From assembly GCA_004794785.1 (NCBI GenBank), contig SJOL01004833.1, positions 30,320 to 94,319 of the forward strand: 64,000 bases of DNA, given 5' to 3'. Source of the DNA: Opisthorchis felineus. Taxonomy: Eukaryota; Platyhelminthes; Trematoda; Opisthorchiida; Opisthorchiidae. The notes under the pieces were generated by a model that saw only the letters and a program-made list of their open reading frames with translations, was not told the DNA's origin and ran no database searches. The position numbers were made by a program, and so were the translations under genes. Numbering within the stretch: position 1 is the stretch's first letter; every line of letters starts with the position of its first letter. Positions 1-10,402 of the stretch are shown here, in pieces.

Positions 1-35
1 TTCGCCAATTTCGTGCAATTTGGTTTCAAGTAGAA

Positions 36-134
36 CATAAGGTTGACGGAAACTCGGGGACTGCGCCTACCTGATGAGCCCCAAGAAGGGCGAAACCGGT
101 CGTGGGCTGTCGAAGAATTTTCAGCAACCTTATG
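36..134 (+). ncRNA. Type I hammerhead ribozyme, HHR-A, intact core
   Basis: The core CTGATGA (71-77) and GAAA (92-95) flank stem II, GCCC paired with GGGC. Stem III is the self-complementary ACCGGT. The predicted cleavage is after C101. Stem I is long: GCCTAC (65-70) pairs with GTGGGC (102-107), GAC with GTC, GGAAACTC with GAATTTTC (one mismatch), and CATAAGGTTG (36-45) with CAACCTTATG (125-134). Internal loops lie close to the core, as expected for loop-loop contacts that make natural hammerheads fast. All conserved core bases are present, so self-cleavage of the RNA is likely. It has not been shown here. Confidence 0.85.
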
Positions 135-241
135 AGTAGTGCATTACGAATATACATGTATCGCGATATCTCGAATATCGTAGCAACTGAAAAATGAGGC
201 GGCCTGGTGCAGCACATTCAGTTGCCTGGAAACATCACAAA

Positions 242-276
242 CGAGAGATTCAGCTGGGTTCCAGGTGAGTCTCTCG
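242..276 (+). other. Conserved hairpin in the HHR-A unit
   Basis: CGAGAGATTCA pairs with TGAGTCTCTCG (11 bp, one G-U pair). Inside it CTGG pairs with CCAG around a GTT loop. The block is kept in most HHR-A copies (around 14508, 23398, 24251, 50695 and 61630), some with small changes. It may be an RNA structure needed for replication or stability of the element. That role is inference. Confidence 0.7.
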
Positions 277-310
277 CAAAACCAAATTTGTTTGAAGATG
301 AGTGTATTTC

Positions 311-649
311 GCCTAATCAATAAGACCTTTTCAGACTAGCACACTAGATCAGTGTTGAACGTCACTTAAAAATCATGTCGGTAAGTGTGGTTGCCTAAAT
401 CTTACGGTTGATGGATTGGGGGATTTCAAATCACTTTTGATCGGGTTTGGCTCTTTGATCTTCCAGTTCAAGTTGCTTCAGTGGAGGTTTCAACTTGGGT
501 GCCACTGGTAAATTTTGTTGGTCTGTGTGGGCTTGTAAGGGGAGGGGGTGGACTTCTGTTGATGACTCCTCTTAGCTGATAACGGCACACCACCACGTGT
601 CACCTCGACTGATCTGAAAGCGTTCTCCACACACTTGCCAGTTCTAAGC
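311..649. other. No gene seen
   Basis: Nothing recognisable is seen between the HHR-A unit and the decayed Penelope-like element. It may include the 3' untranslated or terminal part of that element. Confidence 0.5.
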
Positions 650-1620
650 CTTCTATTATGTATTCACACTGGGAAGCATGGCGATTTCCACTACCTTGGC
701 CACCAGTCTCCGTGGCGTGGACCCTAGTCCAAGCCTCAAAACTCCAACATTTTCTGAAGCCATTTTGCGCCCCGTGTCCAGTGCATGTTCCGCCACTGCT
801 GAGTCTTTCAGTAACGCTCGATATTCATCTGCGTTTCACGACGGCCTGTTTGTTTTCCTCCTGTGCTCTGCGATTCTGATGTGAAGTTCCCTGGCCGTCT
901 GTACTATCTAGACCTTAGTGCAGTCGTTGGGTTTAATTTTGCAGACACAGTCCCTGGTTCTGTTCGCCGGGAGACGTGTCTTCAATGACACCAGTGCAGA
1001 GCGCAGAGTGTTTTCCTTCTGGAAGGCTACTATTATGTTAGCCATTTTTAGAATCCTTCGAATGACCTCTGATATCTCTAGTTCCAATCCATTTCCAGTT
1101 GGGTTTCGCCACCGTTACCAACACCCTCCACAGCTAAAGCCTAGTCAAACTAGCTGGATATCAACTCCCTCAAAGTTTGTTCTTTACTTCAGTTTGGGTA
1201 GCTGCCCAATCAACTTTTTCTGTGCACAGGGTCCTTACTCGGCTAAACATTAATGGGGCAATACTTGCGAATGCCGACTTTAGATGGGCAGGAGAGTGGT
1301 TCAAAATCTCTCCGGTGTCAGTTGGCTCATCATACACTGTGGTCTTTAGTTTCCCCCCGACCTTATGTGTCATGCAGTCTAAGAAGGCCAGTGTACCTGC
1401 AGTTGACTCTATCTCCATACTAAATTTGGTGCCTGGATTCAGGTCATTCAGATAGTTGCAAAACTCGATTACTGTGCATCTTTTAATTACGACGGAAATG
1501 TTATCTACATAACGCCAAAACATCTTTGGTGGGTACGGGAATCCGACTAAGGTTTTCTGTTCAAGATCTTTCAGGGTCTAGCAATAGGGTCTCCAATATC
1601 CTAGGTTTTGGCAAATATTT
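650..1620 (-). pseudogene. Decayed Penelope-like retroelement: reverse transcriptase end plus GIY-YIG endonuclease
   Basis: On the minus strand the frame at 1170-1523 reads as the C-terminal part of a Penelope-type reverse transcriptase. It has RYVDN (1500-1514) at the place of the catalytic YVDD, then LNDLNPGTKFSMEIE, LAFLD and VYDEPTDT, matching the family pattern FT.E.E, L.FLD and vYrKpThTd. Further downstream (about 1060-650) another frame reads VCKIKPNDC, then VQTARELHIRIAEHR and SAVAEHALDTG, which fits the GIY-YIG endonuclease that follows the RT in Penelope-like elements. Several stops and at least one frameshift separate the parts, the N-terminal RT is missing, and the second catalytic aspartate is Asn. 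It is therefore a dead copy. It lies in what is probably an intron downstream of the CAP exon. Confidence 0.75.
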
Positions 1621-1905
1621 TAATGGATGGGATGGCACACTTTTGCCGAAGCGGTAGATTTAATCTGGATCATCCTCATTAACTAATGTGTGCTGCTGGT
1701 TTAGCATATGAAGAGGAAGTTATACCTCGGGAATCGAGCTTGCGATGGTGTTTTTTTACAGTTTAGGATGTCAATTTTAGATGGAAGGAAGGTCGGCATT
1801 TGGTTTATTAAATTTCACTTGAGGTTCGCATCTTAATTAGAAGAGACAGTGAACCAGCAGGTCTCCAGGTTGTGCGAACAGTATGTGAACTTTGCAATAT
1901 CTTAC

Positions 1906-2078
1906 CGTCAATGTGCGTTGGCTGAGATCCCTCGCGTATGCACAAATTTTCTCCATGTCCTTGTGATAAGAAGTGATGCATCACATTTCTGCTCGCCATT
2001 GTCTCAGTATGTGCCTGTGCGTTTTGGGCCAATTCTACGTCTAGTTCCAACGGCGGACAGCCATGTAAAGCCCGAAGC
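1906..2078 (-). CDS. CAP/SCP domain (venom allergen-like) protein, internal exon
   Basis: This 173-nt exon encodes LRALHGCPPLELDVELA, then an AQ..TE.MASRNVMHH stretch and GHGENLC. It corresponds to the first half of a CAP domain: the helix with HG.PPL.ld..LA, the AQ...E helix, the histidine (here in MHH) and the GENL strand. CAP proteins are extracellular or membrane-associated, and flukes have expanded families (venom allergen-like, GAPR-1-like). The exon is bounded by a good acceptor (pyrimidine-rich tract ending CCTTACAG, 2079-2086) and a good donor (ACG then GTAAG, 1905 down). It starts in mid-codon. The preceding exon (start and HN.YR region) and the following one (GHFTQ.VW region) were not found. 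The gene may continue beyond the window or this could be an orphan fragment. Confidence 0.6.
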
Positions 2079-3409
2079 CTGTAAGGTGAAATTGATAAAC
2101 GGAAACAGTCCAAAGTATCAGCTGTTCTGAGTGGTCTCAAAAAACAACAACCTTAATCGGATTGATGAAAACGTTCGCCTTTTAGCTGACATGTTCAAAC
2201 CTGCTGAGCTCATTTTCGTATACTACAATATTCTGGCACGTAGTAAATTTGCACGTCCTTGGAATGTAATAGTACAGTGATGTTAACGACTCGAACCGGC
2301 ATTTCATTATTTTCACGTACGTTTATTTTAATTTATTAGGTTTGGGAATTTCGGACGGTTTATCAGTCCTAAGAATTCGTCAACTAGTGCACCATTCCCA
2401 CTGTTGCGTACACGAATCGTACTCAAGTGATTGCGACAGTGGTCCCAGGGGCTCTACCGTATGTAGTAGCTGCTTCGATGTGTCAGAGGGTTTGCGCGTG
2501 CGCGTGTCTGTTCGTCATTCCACCACCGATCTGGCGTGTGGTTGATTGGATGCGTGTCCGATTGATTTGCACGCGTGCGTGTCTATCCTTCAATACATCA
2601 GATAACTGTTTGCGGGATGACTAGACATGTGACCCAGTTGTTTGCTTACCCGTCAGAAGGCGGACCTGTTTGGCCGCGTGTACTCAGTCCACCCGTGTCC
2701 TTACCTACGTGTTTTCTGATTTAATTTGGACTTACAATAGCATATATCCACAACGAGAACTGAAAAGTTGAGAAAAAGTGTATCTTCCGTTAGTGATTCT
2801 TGACTGTTCTTGACTGTTCTCTCCCACATACACTGCTATCCATTGCTCAAACAGCTAAAATATTTCTCTTGTAAGAAGACTGGTCGTAGATCACCGATTG
2901 CCAGCACTAGCCTCCTATATCAGACTACAATGCGGGCTGCGAGGCTTGGCCACTTTCGGCGGAGGATTTCAGACATCCCCGGGCTTTGGACCAACGATAT
3001 CTTCGAACTATAGCTAACGTCGGCTGAAACCAGTGAATCCAGAACGAGTTGATCAGGAAACAGGTTTTTGGTAAAGCAGACGACATTTCACCCACAAAAA
3101 GCACCCACCACTGAGTTACCGCTTGCCGAAAGTGTCGTTGCTTTTCGTGTCTAATTTGGAGTGGTAGAAACCCGGAGGCGGACATAATTTGACATGACAG
3201 AAGGAAACGAAGTATGCTACGAGAAGCTTGGGCGTTTTTGGTGCTGTTCGCCTCCCAGGATAGGGTCCACATGACCCTCCCTGTGTTCGGCTAGAAACAC
3301 TGAGCGATGTGGAGGCTAACCGATGTCAGTGGTCTTCGTGCTGTTGGCTTCTCTACAGATTGTCTGATTGGACGCTTGGCGATGTAGGCACTTCAGAATG
3401 CTTGTGATA
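2079..3409. other. No gene seen; probable intron or flank of the CAP exon
   Basis: No recognisable exon, RNA or repeat is seen apart from a short direct repeat (TTGACTGTTC twice near 2800-2822). A first CAP exon on the minus strand would be expected upstream, and was looked for here without success. Confidence 0.4.
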
Positions 3410-3562
3410 GGCTGGCACCAGGTCCCTCCCACCAAAGGGTCCGTGGTTCGAACCCGACCTCTGCATCTCGACTTCTCCTGTCTAGACTTGGGCAAACTGG
3501 CAGCATCCCAGCCCTCATGTTTCCTTCGGGTGGCATCGAAAGGGTGGTACACCTGAACAATT
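3410..3562 (+). repeat. SINE-A copy (tRNA-derived)
   Basis: A pol III box B, GGTTCGAACCC, lies at 3445-3455. It is followed by the shared body (ACCTCTGC, CTTGGGCAA, CTGGCAG, CAGCCCTC, CTTCGGGTGGCAT) and ends near ACCTGAACAATTA. The box A half is poorly kept. The same body occurs at seven other places in the window. Confidence 0.75.
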
Positions 3563-3595
3563 ATTTTATTTGTTATTTATTTAAGTATAATTAAA

Positions 3596-3645
3596 TAAAC
3601 TTTGTGGTTGTACAGCAGTGAAGCATCAGTGTCGGCATGTCTCTG
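3596..3645 (+). repeat. Short LINE 3'-end fragment
   Basis: The reverse complement of 3604-3636 matches the 3' end of the LINEs at 7308 and 39425 (ACACTGATGCTT, TGTACAACC). Only about 50 bp remain. Confidence 0.4.
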
Positions 3646-4184
3646 GAGAAAAGGATGAGTGAATCTCAGTTTATTAGCATTCTGGGACCAAACGCATAGC
3701 GCAGAGACCACCTTAGGTATCAGAAATTAAAAACATGGAAATACCATTGTTAGTAGTATGGGAAGATTGGACAATTTCTGACAGTCAGCCTCAAGTTTCA
3801 ACCTACTAAGGGCTTCTCAGACAGACCTAGCAGCGGGGGGTTTTAACGTCCCTTGATCTTGCTAGTATATCAAAGTGTAGATGTGTTTAGTAAGTCATCA
3901 GGTAGTGTTTGGTTTAATATCATGTTTACGTAACTTCCTCTTGTAACTGATTGATACACTCGGAGCTATTTGGAGGGAGGTGGCGGTGTGCTGTTTTTTA
4001 ACTAACATTACGAATCGTTCATCCAAAATAGTAGGACGTAAAGTCATCCTTTGGCTTGGCAACAGAATCCAGACTTTGATCTGTGTGACTACCACTCATG
4101 CACTTTGATTATGGTGCTGTCGCACGAATCCATTGACATACTCCCAGATAAAATGTGGAACAATTCTAGGGAAACTTGCTTTCC

Positions 4185-4337
4185 CTGACCGGAAGGTCCG
4201 TGTTTCGAACCCGATCTCTGCCTCTCGACTTCCCCTGTCTAGGCTTGGGCAACCTGGCAGTATCCCAGTGCTCTTGCTTCCTACTGGTGGCATGGCAGCG
4301 AGGCACCGAAAGGGTGCTACAGCTGAACGGTTTTTTT
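4185..4337 (+). repeat. SINE-A copy, 5' truncated
   Basis: It begins near the box B-like GTTTCGAACCC (4202) and runs to GGGTGCTACAGCTGAACGG. The internal body is well conserved and the box A region is missing. Confidence 0.75.
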
Positions 4338-6104
4338 AAACCTGCTTTCTGAACAGATTGTTGATATTTTTAGGCAACAGCGGATACCATAAACTTGCAC
4401 TTACGCGCAGAAATGGATGGTACTCAAGTGAGTATCGAGTTTGTTGAGGTTTAGTCAATAATTTATCGCTTGCTTAACCGACGAGGGGCTTGCGACGGTG
4501 TACAATCGCCTTGTGGGCTAGTGATGCTGACGCCATCAAAATCTGCCGGAGCTAATCCGATCAATCAGTCGATCGCAGCTCTTGTTCCGCATTCAGGAGA
4601 GTAAAGCGAACCCACAGTCTTTAAGCCCTTCTTGTCACCCAGACAATAGTGCAACAAACTCCTGTGGGGGCATTACAAACACCGTCTTACTGTTCACATC
4701 TACATGTCTCCTCCGCTTCCTCTCTTCGGTCTGCATTGGAACTGTGTGACCCACATAAACTGTCCAGAGAGAGTCTTTGTCACTTGCAACCGCAATATTT
4801 CAGTACCCAGACCGTGCTTGTCTTACAGCTATGTTGGGTATTCCTCCGAGAGGAAGTGCGGTGAACACACTTTTTTCTTCTGTGTTCCTAATCTGGCGAG
4901 AATACTGAAGCTATGAAGCTATCATCTTTCTGGATTGAAATATCTTAGACTGAAGCACCAGCTTGTTGGCAGAAATCCATACCACGACAGCACCCTTCAA
5001 CATGAGCATATTCCAAAAATGGTGTTAAATATCTGTGGATTGCTAGAATTTCATTTATCCTGTCTGTCTACAGTGCGTGGCATCCCAAGGGTCTGCGAAA
5101 TCACTAAAGAACCGGTCCAGGTAGACATGAAGACCAAGTAAACTATTTCAAAAAACAAACCTATAAACCAAGGCCACAGTGTTGGCCACATTGTCAATGG
5201 GTTATACATCAGAATTCTAGCTTCCCTGCCACAAGATCATTACGGGATTCTCCACAGTATGATACCCAAAAAATTTTCAATCAGGTTTAGAATTGAACAC
5301 TGACCCAAACAATTGAATTCTAGAAGATCCCAAAACAGAGTCATTGATTGCTCTAGGCAAGCAGGATTTAAGCGTTTGTTATTACATTAGGATAAGCTGT
5401 GTCCATCGGGATCTGCCAGTATCCTGTGCACGGGGAAGGTTGGTTTTGTTGGCTCCATATATATGTAGCCATTCTGCTTTCTTCATTAAAAATTATTGTA
5501 GCGCATACGGACCATCGGGATTTCACCTTTTGAAAGGTTGATATTCCAGTCCGACACTTCCTAATAAACTTTGCCCCAGCGACCACGATCTCTTTCACCG
5601 TTTCAGAAGACACGATGCTTTATTGCTGCACATTTCTGCGGATTTGGTTAAGGTTGCGCCAGAATACTCTTATAGTCCTTTTTAGTGTAGTTTTGGCCAA
5701 AATTATTTCCCTCGTTGTACCCTGTTTACCAGTCGTCATGCGGATCCCCACATTTTGCAAAGTACTGTGAGATATTATCAGGTAAATTGCGGGCGACCAG
5801 TCATCACTCAATGTGCATTCAGTTTAATAAATCATTCGGCTAATACTTGTCATCCTCAAGAATGTAACGAGCAATCAATAGTAATCTACTAACTTAATGA
5901 TTCGTCATCATATTAAGTTAGAATAGACTTCTGTGGTGAGTGCCGCTCAGACGCTATAGGCAACGTATATTACTCTGCAAAACAGAGTAGAATATATCAC
6001 AGATTCACGTTCACACCACTCTAGTTTGAACAGTACTCGTCAGAGTTGGTAATGCTATTATGATGAGCCCATAGCAAACGGAGGAATCACTGGACTCGAG
6101 TTCA
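4338..6104. other. No gene seen
   Basis: Only short chance reading frames are present. No recognisable repeat or exon. Confidence 0.4.
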
Positions 6105-6275
6105 GCTCATTTTAGAGGTCACCAGTAGTGTATATCCTTGGCCGTGCCAGTCGGGGTTCGAACTCCTGACAATGTGACATGCGAGGCGAGCGTGTTTCCT
6201 CTACTGCACCAGTTCACCCTGGACGCACCGGAACTATCGCTTCTGAACAGGCGAGGTTGTCATTGGAAGTTCCAT
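6105..6275 (-). repeat. SINE-C copy (third tRNA-like repeat)
   Basis: On the minus strand a tRNA-like head has a box A-like TGGTGCAGTAGAGG and a box B AGTTCGAACCC. It shares CTCGCCTCGCATGTC and flanks with a second copy at 21380-21570. Confidence 0.5.
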
Positions 6276-7049
6276 GGACGCTTTAGTGTGTGTTATTACA
6301 AGGAGAGTTTTTGGCTTGGTCTACCTGATCTCTCATCCCGTTTCTTCCGTGCTCTACTTATGTGCAAGAGAGATAGGGACGAGGGAATTTAGAGAACTAT
6401 CAGACTGGTTGTCAAATGAATTCGTGATCAGATTTGATCTGTTGCCAAAGTTACCCATATAACTTAAGGTTGCTTGCTGACAGGGTGCGAAACGCTGATA
6501 AGTAGGGTTGATACCAATTGTAGAATGAAGTAATTTCCGAGTATGCGATGGTTTAATAAATTCTGCGGAATAACCACTTAAACACAGTCATCTCTTCTGC
6601 ATTCCACCTATGATAGTGGACATCCTCTTCAAAATGCATACATACTATCGCCTTTCAAGCACTTTCTTCGGATTAGTTTTCTTAACTGCTTGAGAAACCG
6701 TCTATCAGACATCCTAAAACTCACCAATAAGAAATTCTCGATTGAGGCATTGTCATTCTAAAGCGTCAACTCCGTTTCCTCTACAACGACAGAACAGTGC
6801 CTAGTCACTTATTGAAATGGTAGTCAACAAATTAAATAGCGCCATTCTACATCTACATCATCTAAAATTGATAAAAAAAAATTTCTGGCAGGTTCCAAGC
6901 ATCCGTGGCGCTACCTGACTGGGAAGTCCTGACAGGTGGGCCAATCGATCGACACAACCAGGACAGTTTTACTGGGCCGTCGTTCGAGGCGTTAGGCACA
7001 CCAATCACATCACTCAAGGGTGGATACCATCGCCTGTTCACTAGTGCAA
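6276..7049. other. No gene seen
   Basis: AT-rich unique-looking sequence with no recognisable feature. Confidence 0.4.
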
Positions 7050-7160
7050 AATCAGACGCTCTCCTCACATGTTGGATGTGCAGAGTTCAAGCCCCTACAA
7101 GGCAGAGGATACGCACTGCTGATGAGTGCTACTAAGACATAAACTCGGATACAGTGCTTT
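7050..7160 (+). repeat. SINE fragment with hammerhead remnant
   Basis: A box B-like GAGTTCAAGCCCC is followed by GCACTG (7113-7118), CTGATGA (7119-7125) and CAGTGC (about 7152-7157). This is the SINE-B hammerhead layout with stem I still able to pair. Stem II and the GAAA are not preserved. Confidence 0.35.
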
Positions 7161-7307
7161 GGTGCGTATTCGCCAGGATGATTGTGCCAGGACAGGAGGA
7201 CGATAGTTCAAACGAGAACGACATGAGCTTGAATCTCACAAATTCTGCGACCACCTACAAGTAGTATCGTTCTCTTCTTCTGTTCTCAGTTCGTTGAAAG
7301 TTGCTTG

Positions 7308-7587
7308 TCATCATCATCATGGACAGCACAATGCATCAGTGTCCAACACTGATGCTTTGCTGCCGTACAACCATGATTTATTTTAAAAACATATTGTTAG
7401 GAAAAGAATAAAGCTAAACAGGGATGGGACTTAGTGCTGGCTTACTACAATCATTCCGAGGTGCCTACACCTCCAGACACTCATTCGGGCAACCTGGATC
7501 GAAACTGACAACAAGAACGCCAGTGGCATCGCTTGGCTGCCATATCTTGTAGCGTCTCCAACCAGGCGCAGTGGGGATCACGCGGTC
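7308..7587 (-). mobile_element. LINE 3' end, 5' truncated
   Basis: On the minus strand it encodes the fluke LINE C-terminus [18 protein letters not shown], followed by the 3' untranslated part and a CATCAT-type end (7308-7319). It matches 39427-39700 closely and stops abruptly at 7587, as expected of 5'-truncated insertion. Confidence 0.75.
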
Positions 7588-7974
7588 TGCACGCTTTGCT
7601 GCATGAACAGCTCAGCCATTGAAGGGGTTTACAAATTGCTGTGTCTCCAACACGCAATAACCCTCTGTGGAATATCTGCTGCTCGTATCCAAATGGAGGA
7701 ACCTTCCCACAGTCAAATTACTTAATATTTGGTTATATAGTTGGCATTCATACCCTGCTTTGTTGCTTTGTAGAACACATTTTGGCACAACCCTGATATT
7801 CATGGTGTGTCCAAGGATACTAATCAGGGAGTTGCTGAACCTTGCCTTCGATATGGTGATTTCGGCTACAGTCTTTCCGGTACTCCTGTCGGCGAAGTCG
7901 TGGTAGATCTTCTTTCAATCTGGCGAGTCTTATATTTCGATGGAGATTTCCTTCTTCAAGTGAGGCCAATCTCT

Positions 7975-8090
7975 GTTGATAAGCCGAGAAGCAGTGTAGA
8001 GCCGTAATATCCTTATTGGGAATCATCGGCAATGTGCATCTCACGAAACTCCAGTAGGGAGTTTTGAGCGGACGACCTTCCGGCCGAGGA
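7975..8090 (-). repeat. SINE-B fragment with decayed hammerhead
   Basis: The minus strand carries the SINE-B tail: GTGCACATTGC, then CGATGATTCCCAATAAGGAT, then CTGCTTCTCGGCTT. The core GAAAC has been lost and CTGATGA reads CCGATGA. Confidence 0.55.
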
Positions 8091-8204
8091 AGGATTACCC
8101 ACCTTTTCTAGCGTAGATCATTTTCGAGATCCTTTCGCCGTCCATATGATCTGTGAGCAAAAGTCTACCAGGTGACTATTTGATGCGGTTTCCGTGGTCG
8201 AAGC

Positions 8205-8405
8205 ATTAGTGGCGCTATGCCCCGTGTAAGTTAGAGCTACTCAAACTGCTGACCAGCCACTCTTGGCAAAATGGTCAAGAATTCAACCACTGGCTGCTAA
8301 GATCTAGGGTTTGAAACTCCCTACTGAAGTTTCTTGAGATGCGCTCTCCTGTGATTCGTAATAAAGATGAAACAGTTTCTCAGCTTTTCAGCATTGATTA
8401 TCTTC
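8205..8405 (+). repeat. SINE-B copy, decayed
   Basis: It follows the SINE-B order: GGCGCTATG, CTGACCAGCCACTC, a box B-like GGGTTTGAAACTCCC, GAGATGCGC, then TAATAAAGATGAAACAG and CAGCTTTTCAGCAT. The hammerhead CTGATGA is broken (CTGTGAT). Confidence 0.6.
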
Positions 8406-10221
8406 AGTTGCATGACATAATCCGTGTTGAAACGTTTAGCAGTCCGTTGAACGAACAACTTACTCCAATTCTTCACAGTACCCATTAATATTTTCAGTCC
8501 TGCGTAACTGTTCATATGAATTCGTTTACGTGTTAGTTCGTCTTACATGAAGGATTTTCTGTTTCCTTCGTGTAGCCACATTTATCTTGTTGGGAAGGAC
8601 GGGGTTTTGAGGACCTCCATCGACCTGCATAACTGCTTAAACTGAGTAAAGTAGCATTTCAAGGCAAGAAATGTTTGGCGCACAATCATTGGTCCCGCTA
8701 ACCTTACAGCACAAGAAAGTACCTCTATGAGAGAACGTGAACTCCTCTGAGCTGTTCAGTAGTATCTTGAGCATCAGTCGCATTAATTTCCTTGAGAATT
8801 TCTCTGCCACCGGCCGAAATTATGAATCCTACTTTACTCTGAAATAAATCTGGAATGAATCGCCGGTTTTTCTTGGCCATCGCGCATTCCTGATCTTCCG
8901 ACAAGCGTAAATGAGTGCCGGGACCGCCACTTTTGAAAAGCCACTGAAACACTTCACTAGGTGATGTTGGCGAGTAAGTGCGCTTATCGGATGGTGGGCT
9001 AATTCGCGACTACTTAGCCTACTGAATTCGACTGCTGTTCCCATCTACCTCATTGTGAAGGATGCTTTGCTGAACAAGCTCATTTCACCCAGGAGATCGT
9101 ATACATGTACTTCGGCTCTTCCTGTCCAGAGGGGAGTGACATCTTTAAAGTTTTTTCTTGTTGCGAGAGTTTTGCGTTGGGTGAGCCTTTTCCAGAAAGA
9201 AAAGGTGCTTCTTATGAAGGTTTTTCTCATAAGCCGAGGACTGCTTTAAAATGGCAGCTTACTTTGCACCGCTTTTTTGACTCGCATTCGCCGATGGCTT
9301 AGTATTTTTCCTGTGAAGAGTTGTACTTCCCACATAGGTGCATCCAATTCACTGAATGGATGAAGGACATTTGTCCCACTCTACAGAAACTATCTTCATG
9401 AAAGACCATCCCTCTGAAGAGATTGGCTGAAGTTAGCCTGTTAGAGGGAGAAACTCTTCGGAAATAGCTGCCTGTTCTTGAACTACCAGAGGTGGAGGTG
9501 TTGTAGACAGTGTCTAGAGCTGGACTGCTGGTAATGGAATACAGCTAGTTAGGGTGCCCGAGGTTGGTGACTGCAGCTTTCCATTTTAACTGCAATGAAG
9601 TCGGCTTTAGGTGGGTTACTGCTCATAAGTTCCGCCTTACTGCTCGCAACAAGGGGCTGCAACGGCCACTGGGCCCAACTCGCACGTTATTGGTCAGTAG
9701 GTCGGGCCGCTTGCCGGTCCATTGTCAAGGCGAGCTCTAATTGGTCGAAAATGTGAACCAATTAGTCTAGCATGTTCCAGTATCCGTCAATTGCCGGTTG
9801 CCATTGCCATGGGATTTTGATTCGTTTTGGACGTTGAATACATTTTGTGTAGCCTCGTGGGTTCTGTTCTGAAAACGGACAGTCAGACCGAGATCTGATC
9901 TGATGTATTACCAATAACATACATCAGAAGTAACGAAGAAAACACCAAATTATCATCGGAAGTTTCGGCAAGTATGTATCCACATACATTGTGTGATCTT
10001 TTTCTCGTTGTATCTGTTCCATTTTGGCTGATATTTTCTTACACGACGAAAATGGCCTCGTTCACAGGGCTTAGTCAGAACGTTTAAATGGCAAAAGTCA
10101 GCGGCAGATACCTGCAAACGTAACTGCAGGGAGTTTTGCGGTGAGAAAAGGTTGGGAAGTAAGACTGACTGACATTAACTTTAACAATTCTTGGCAGTCG
10201 AATACGGGAAGGTGCCGTGAA
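8406..10221. other. No gene seen
   Basis: Only short reading frames in several phases. No recognisable exon or repeat. Confidence 0.4.
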
Positions 10222-10402
10222 AGAATCACAAGTGGTTAGAGCGCGAATTTACTGACCAGAAGGTCCGCAATTAGAACCCGAATTCTGCCTCTCGATTTAC
10301 CCTATCTAGGCTTGGACAACCTGGCAGTATCCCAGCCCTCGTGCTTCATTCGGGTGTCATGACAGCTAGGCGCCGGAAGGGTGTTACAGCTGAACGATCG
10401 AT
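10222..10402 (+). repeat. SINE-A copy
   Basis: The box A half (AGTGGTTAGAGCGCG) and the box B region (AATTAGAACCCG, degraded) are followed by the full body to GTGTTACAGCTGAACGATC. Confidence 0.75.

Larger units (their letters stand above)
1..310 (+). mobile_element. HHR-A repeat unit (retrozyme-like), near full length
   Basis: This is a dispersed repeat clipped by the window edge. It starts with a leader (CAATTTGG, TTTCAAGTAG), then a hammerhead ribozyme (36-134), a spacer containing the near-palindrome CGATATCTCGAATATCG, a perfect hairpin (242-276), and the end motif GTGTATTTCGC. The same order of blocks recurs on both strands through the window, for example at 46765-47040 and, inverted, at 61590-61835. 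It encodes no protein. Non-autonomous retroelements with hammerheads (retrozymes and Penelope-like terminal repeats) have this size and make-up. Assignment to one of those classes is inference. Confidence 0.8.

Noticed and set aside
1..217. Recurring peptide frames over the HHR-A units (here and near 12367, 46583, 47068, 57120, 61688)
   Set aside because: They are translations of the ribozyme repeat in either orientation. The RNA fold explains the conservation better than a protein does.
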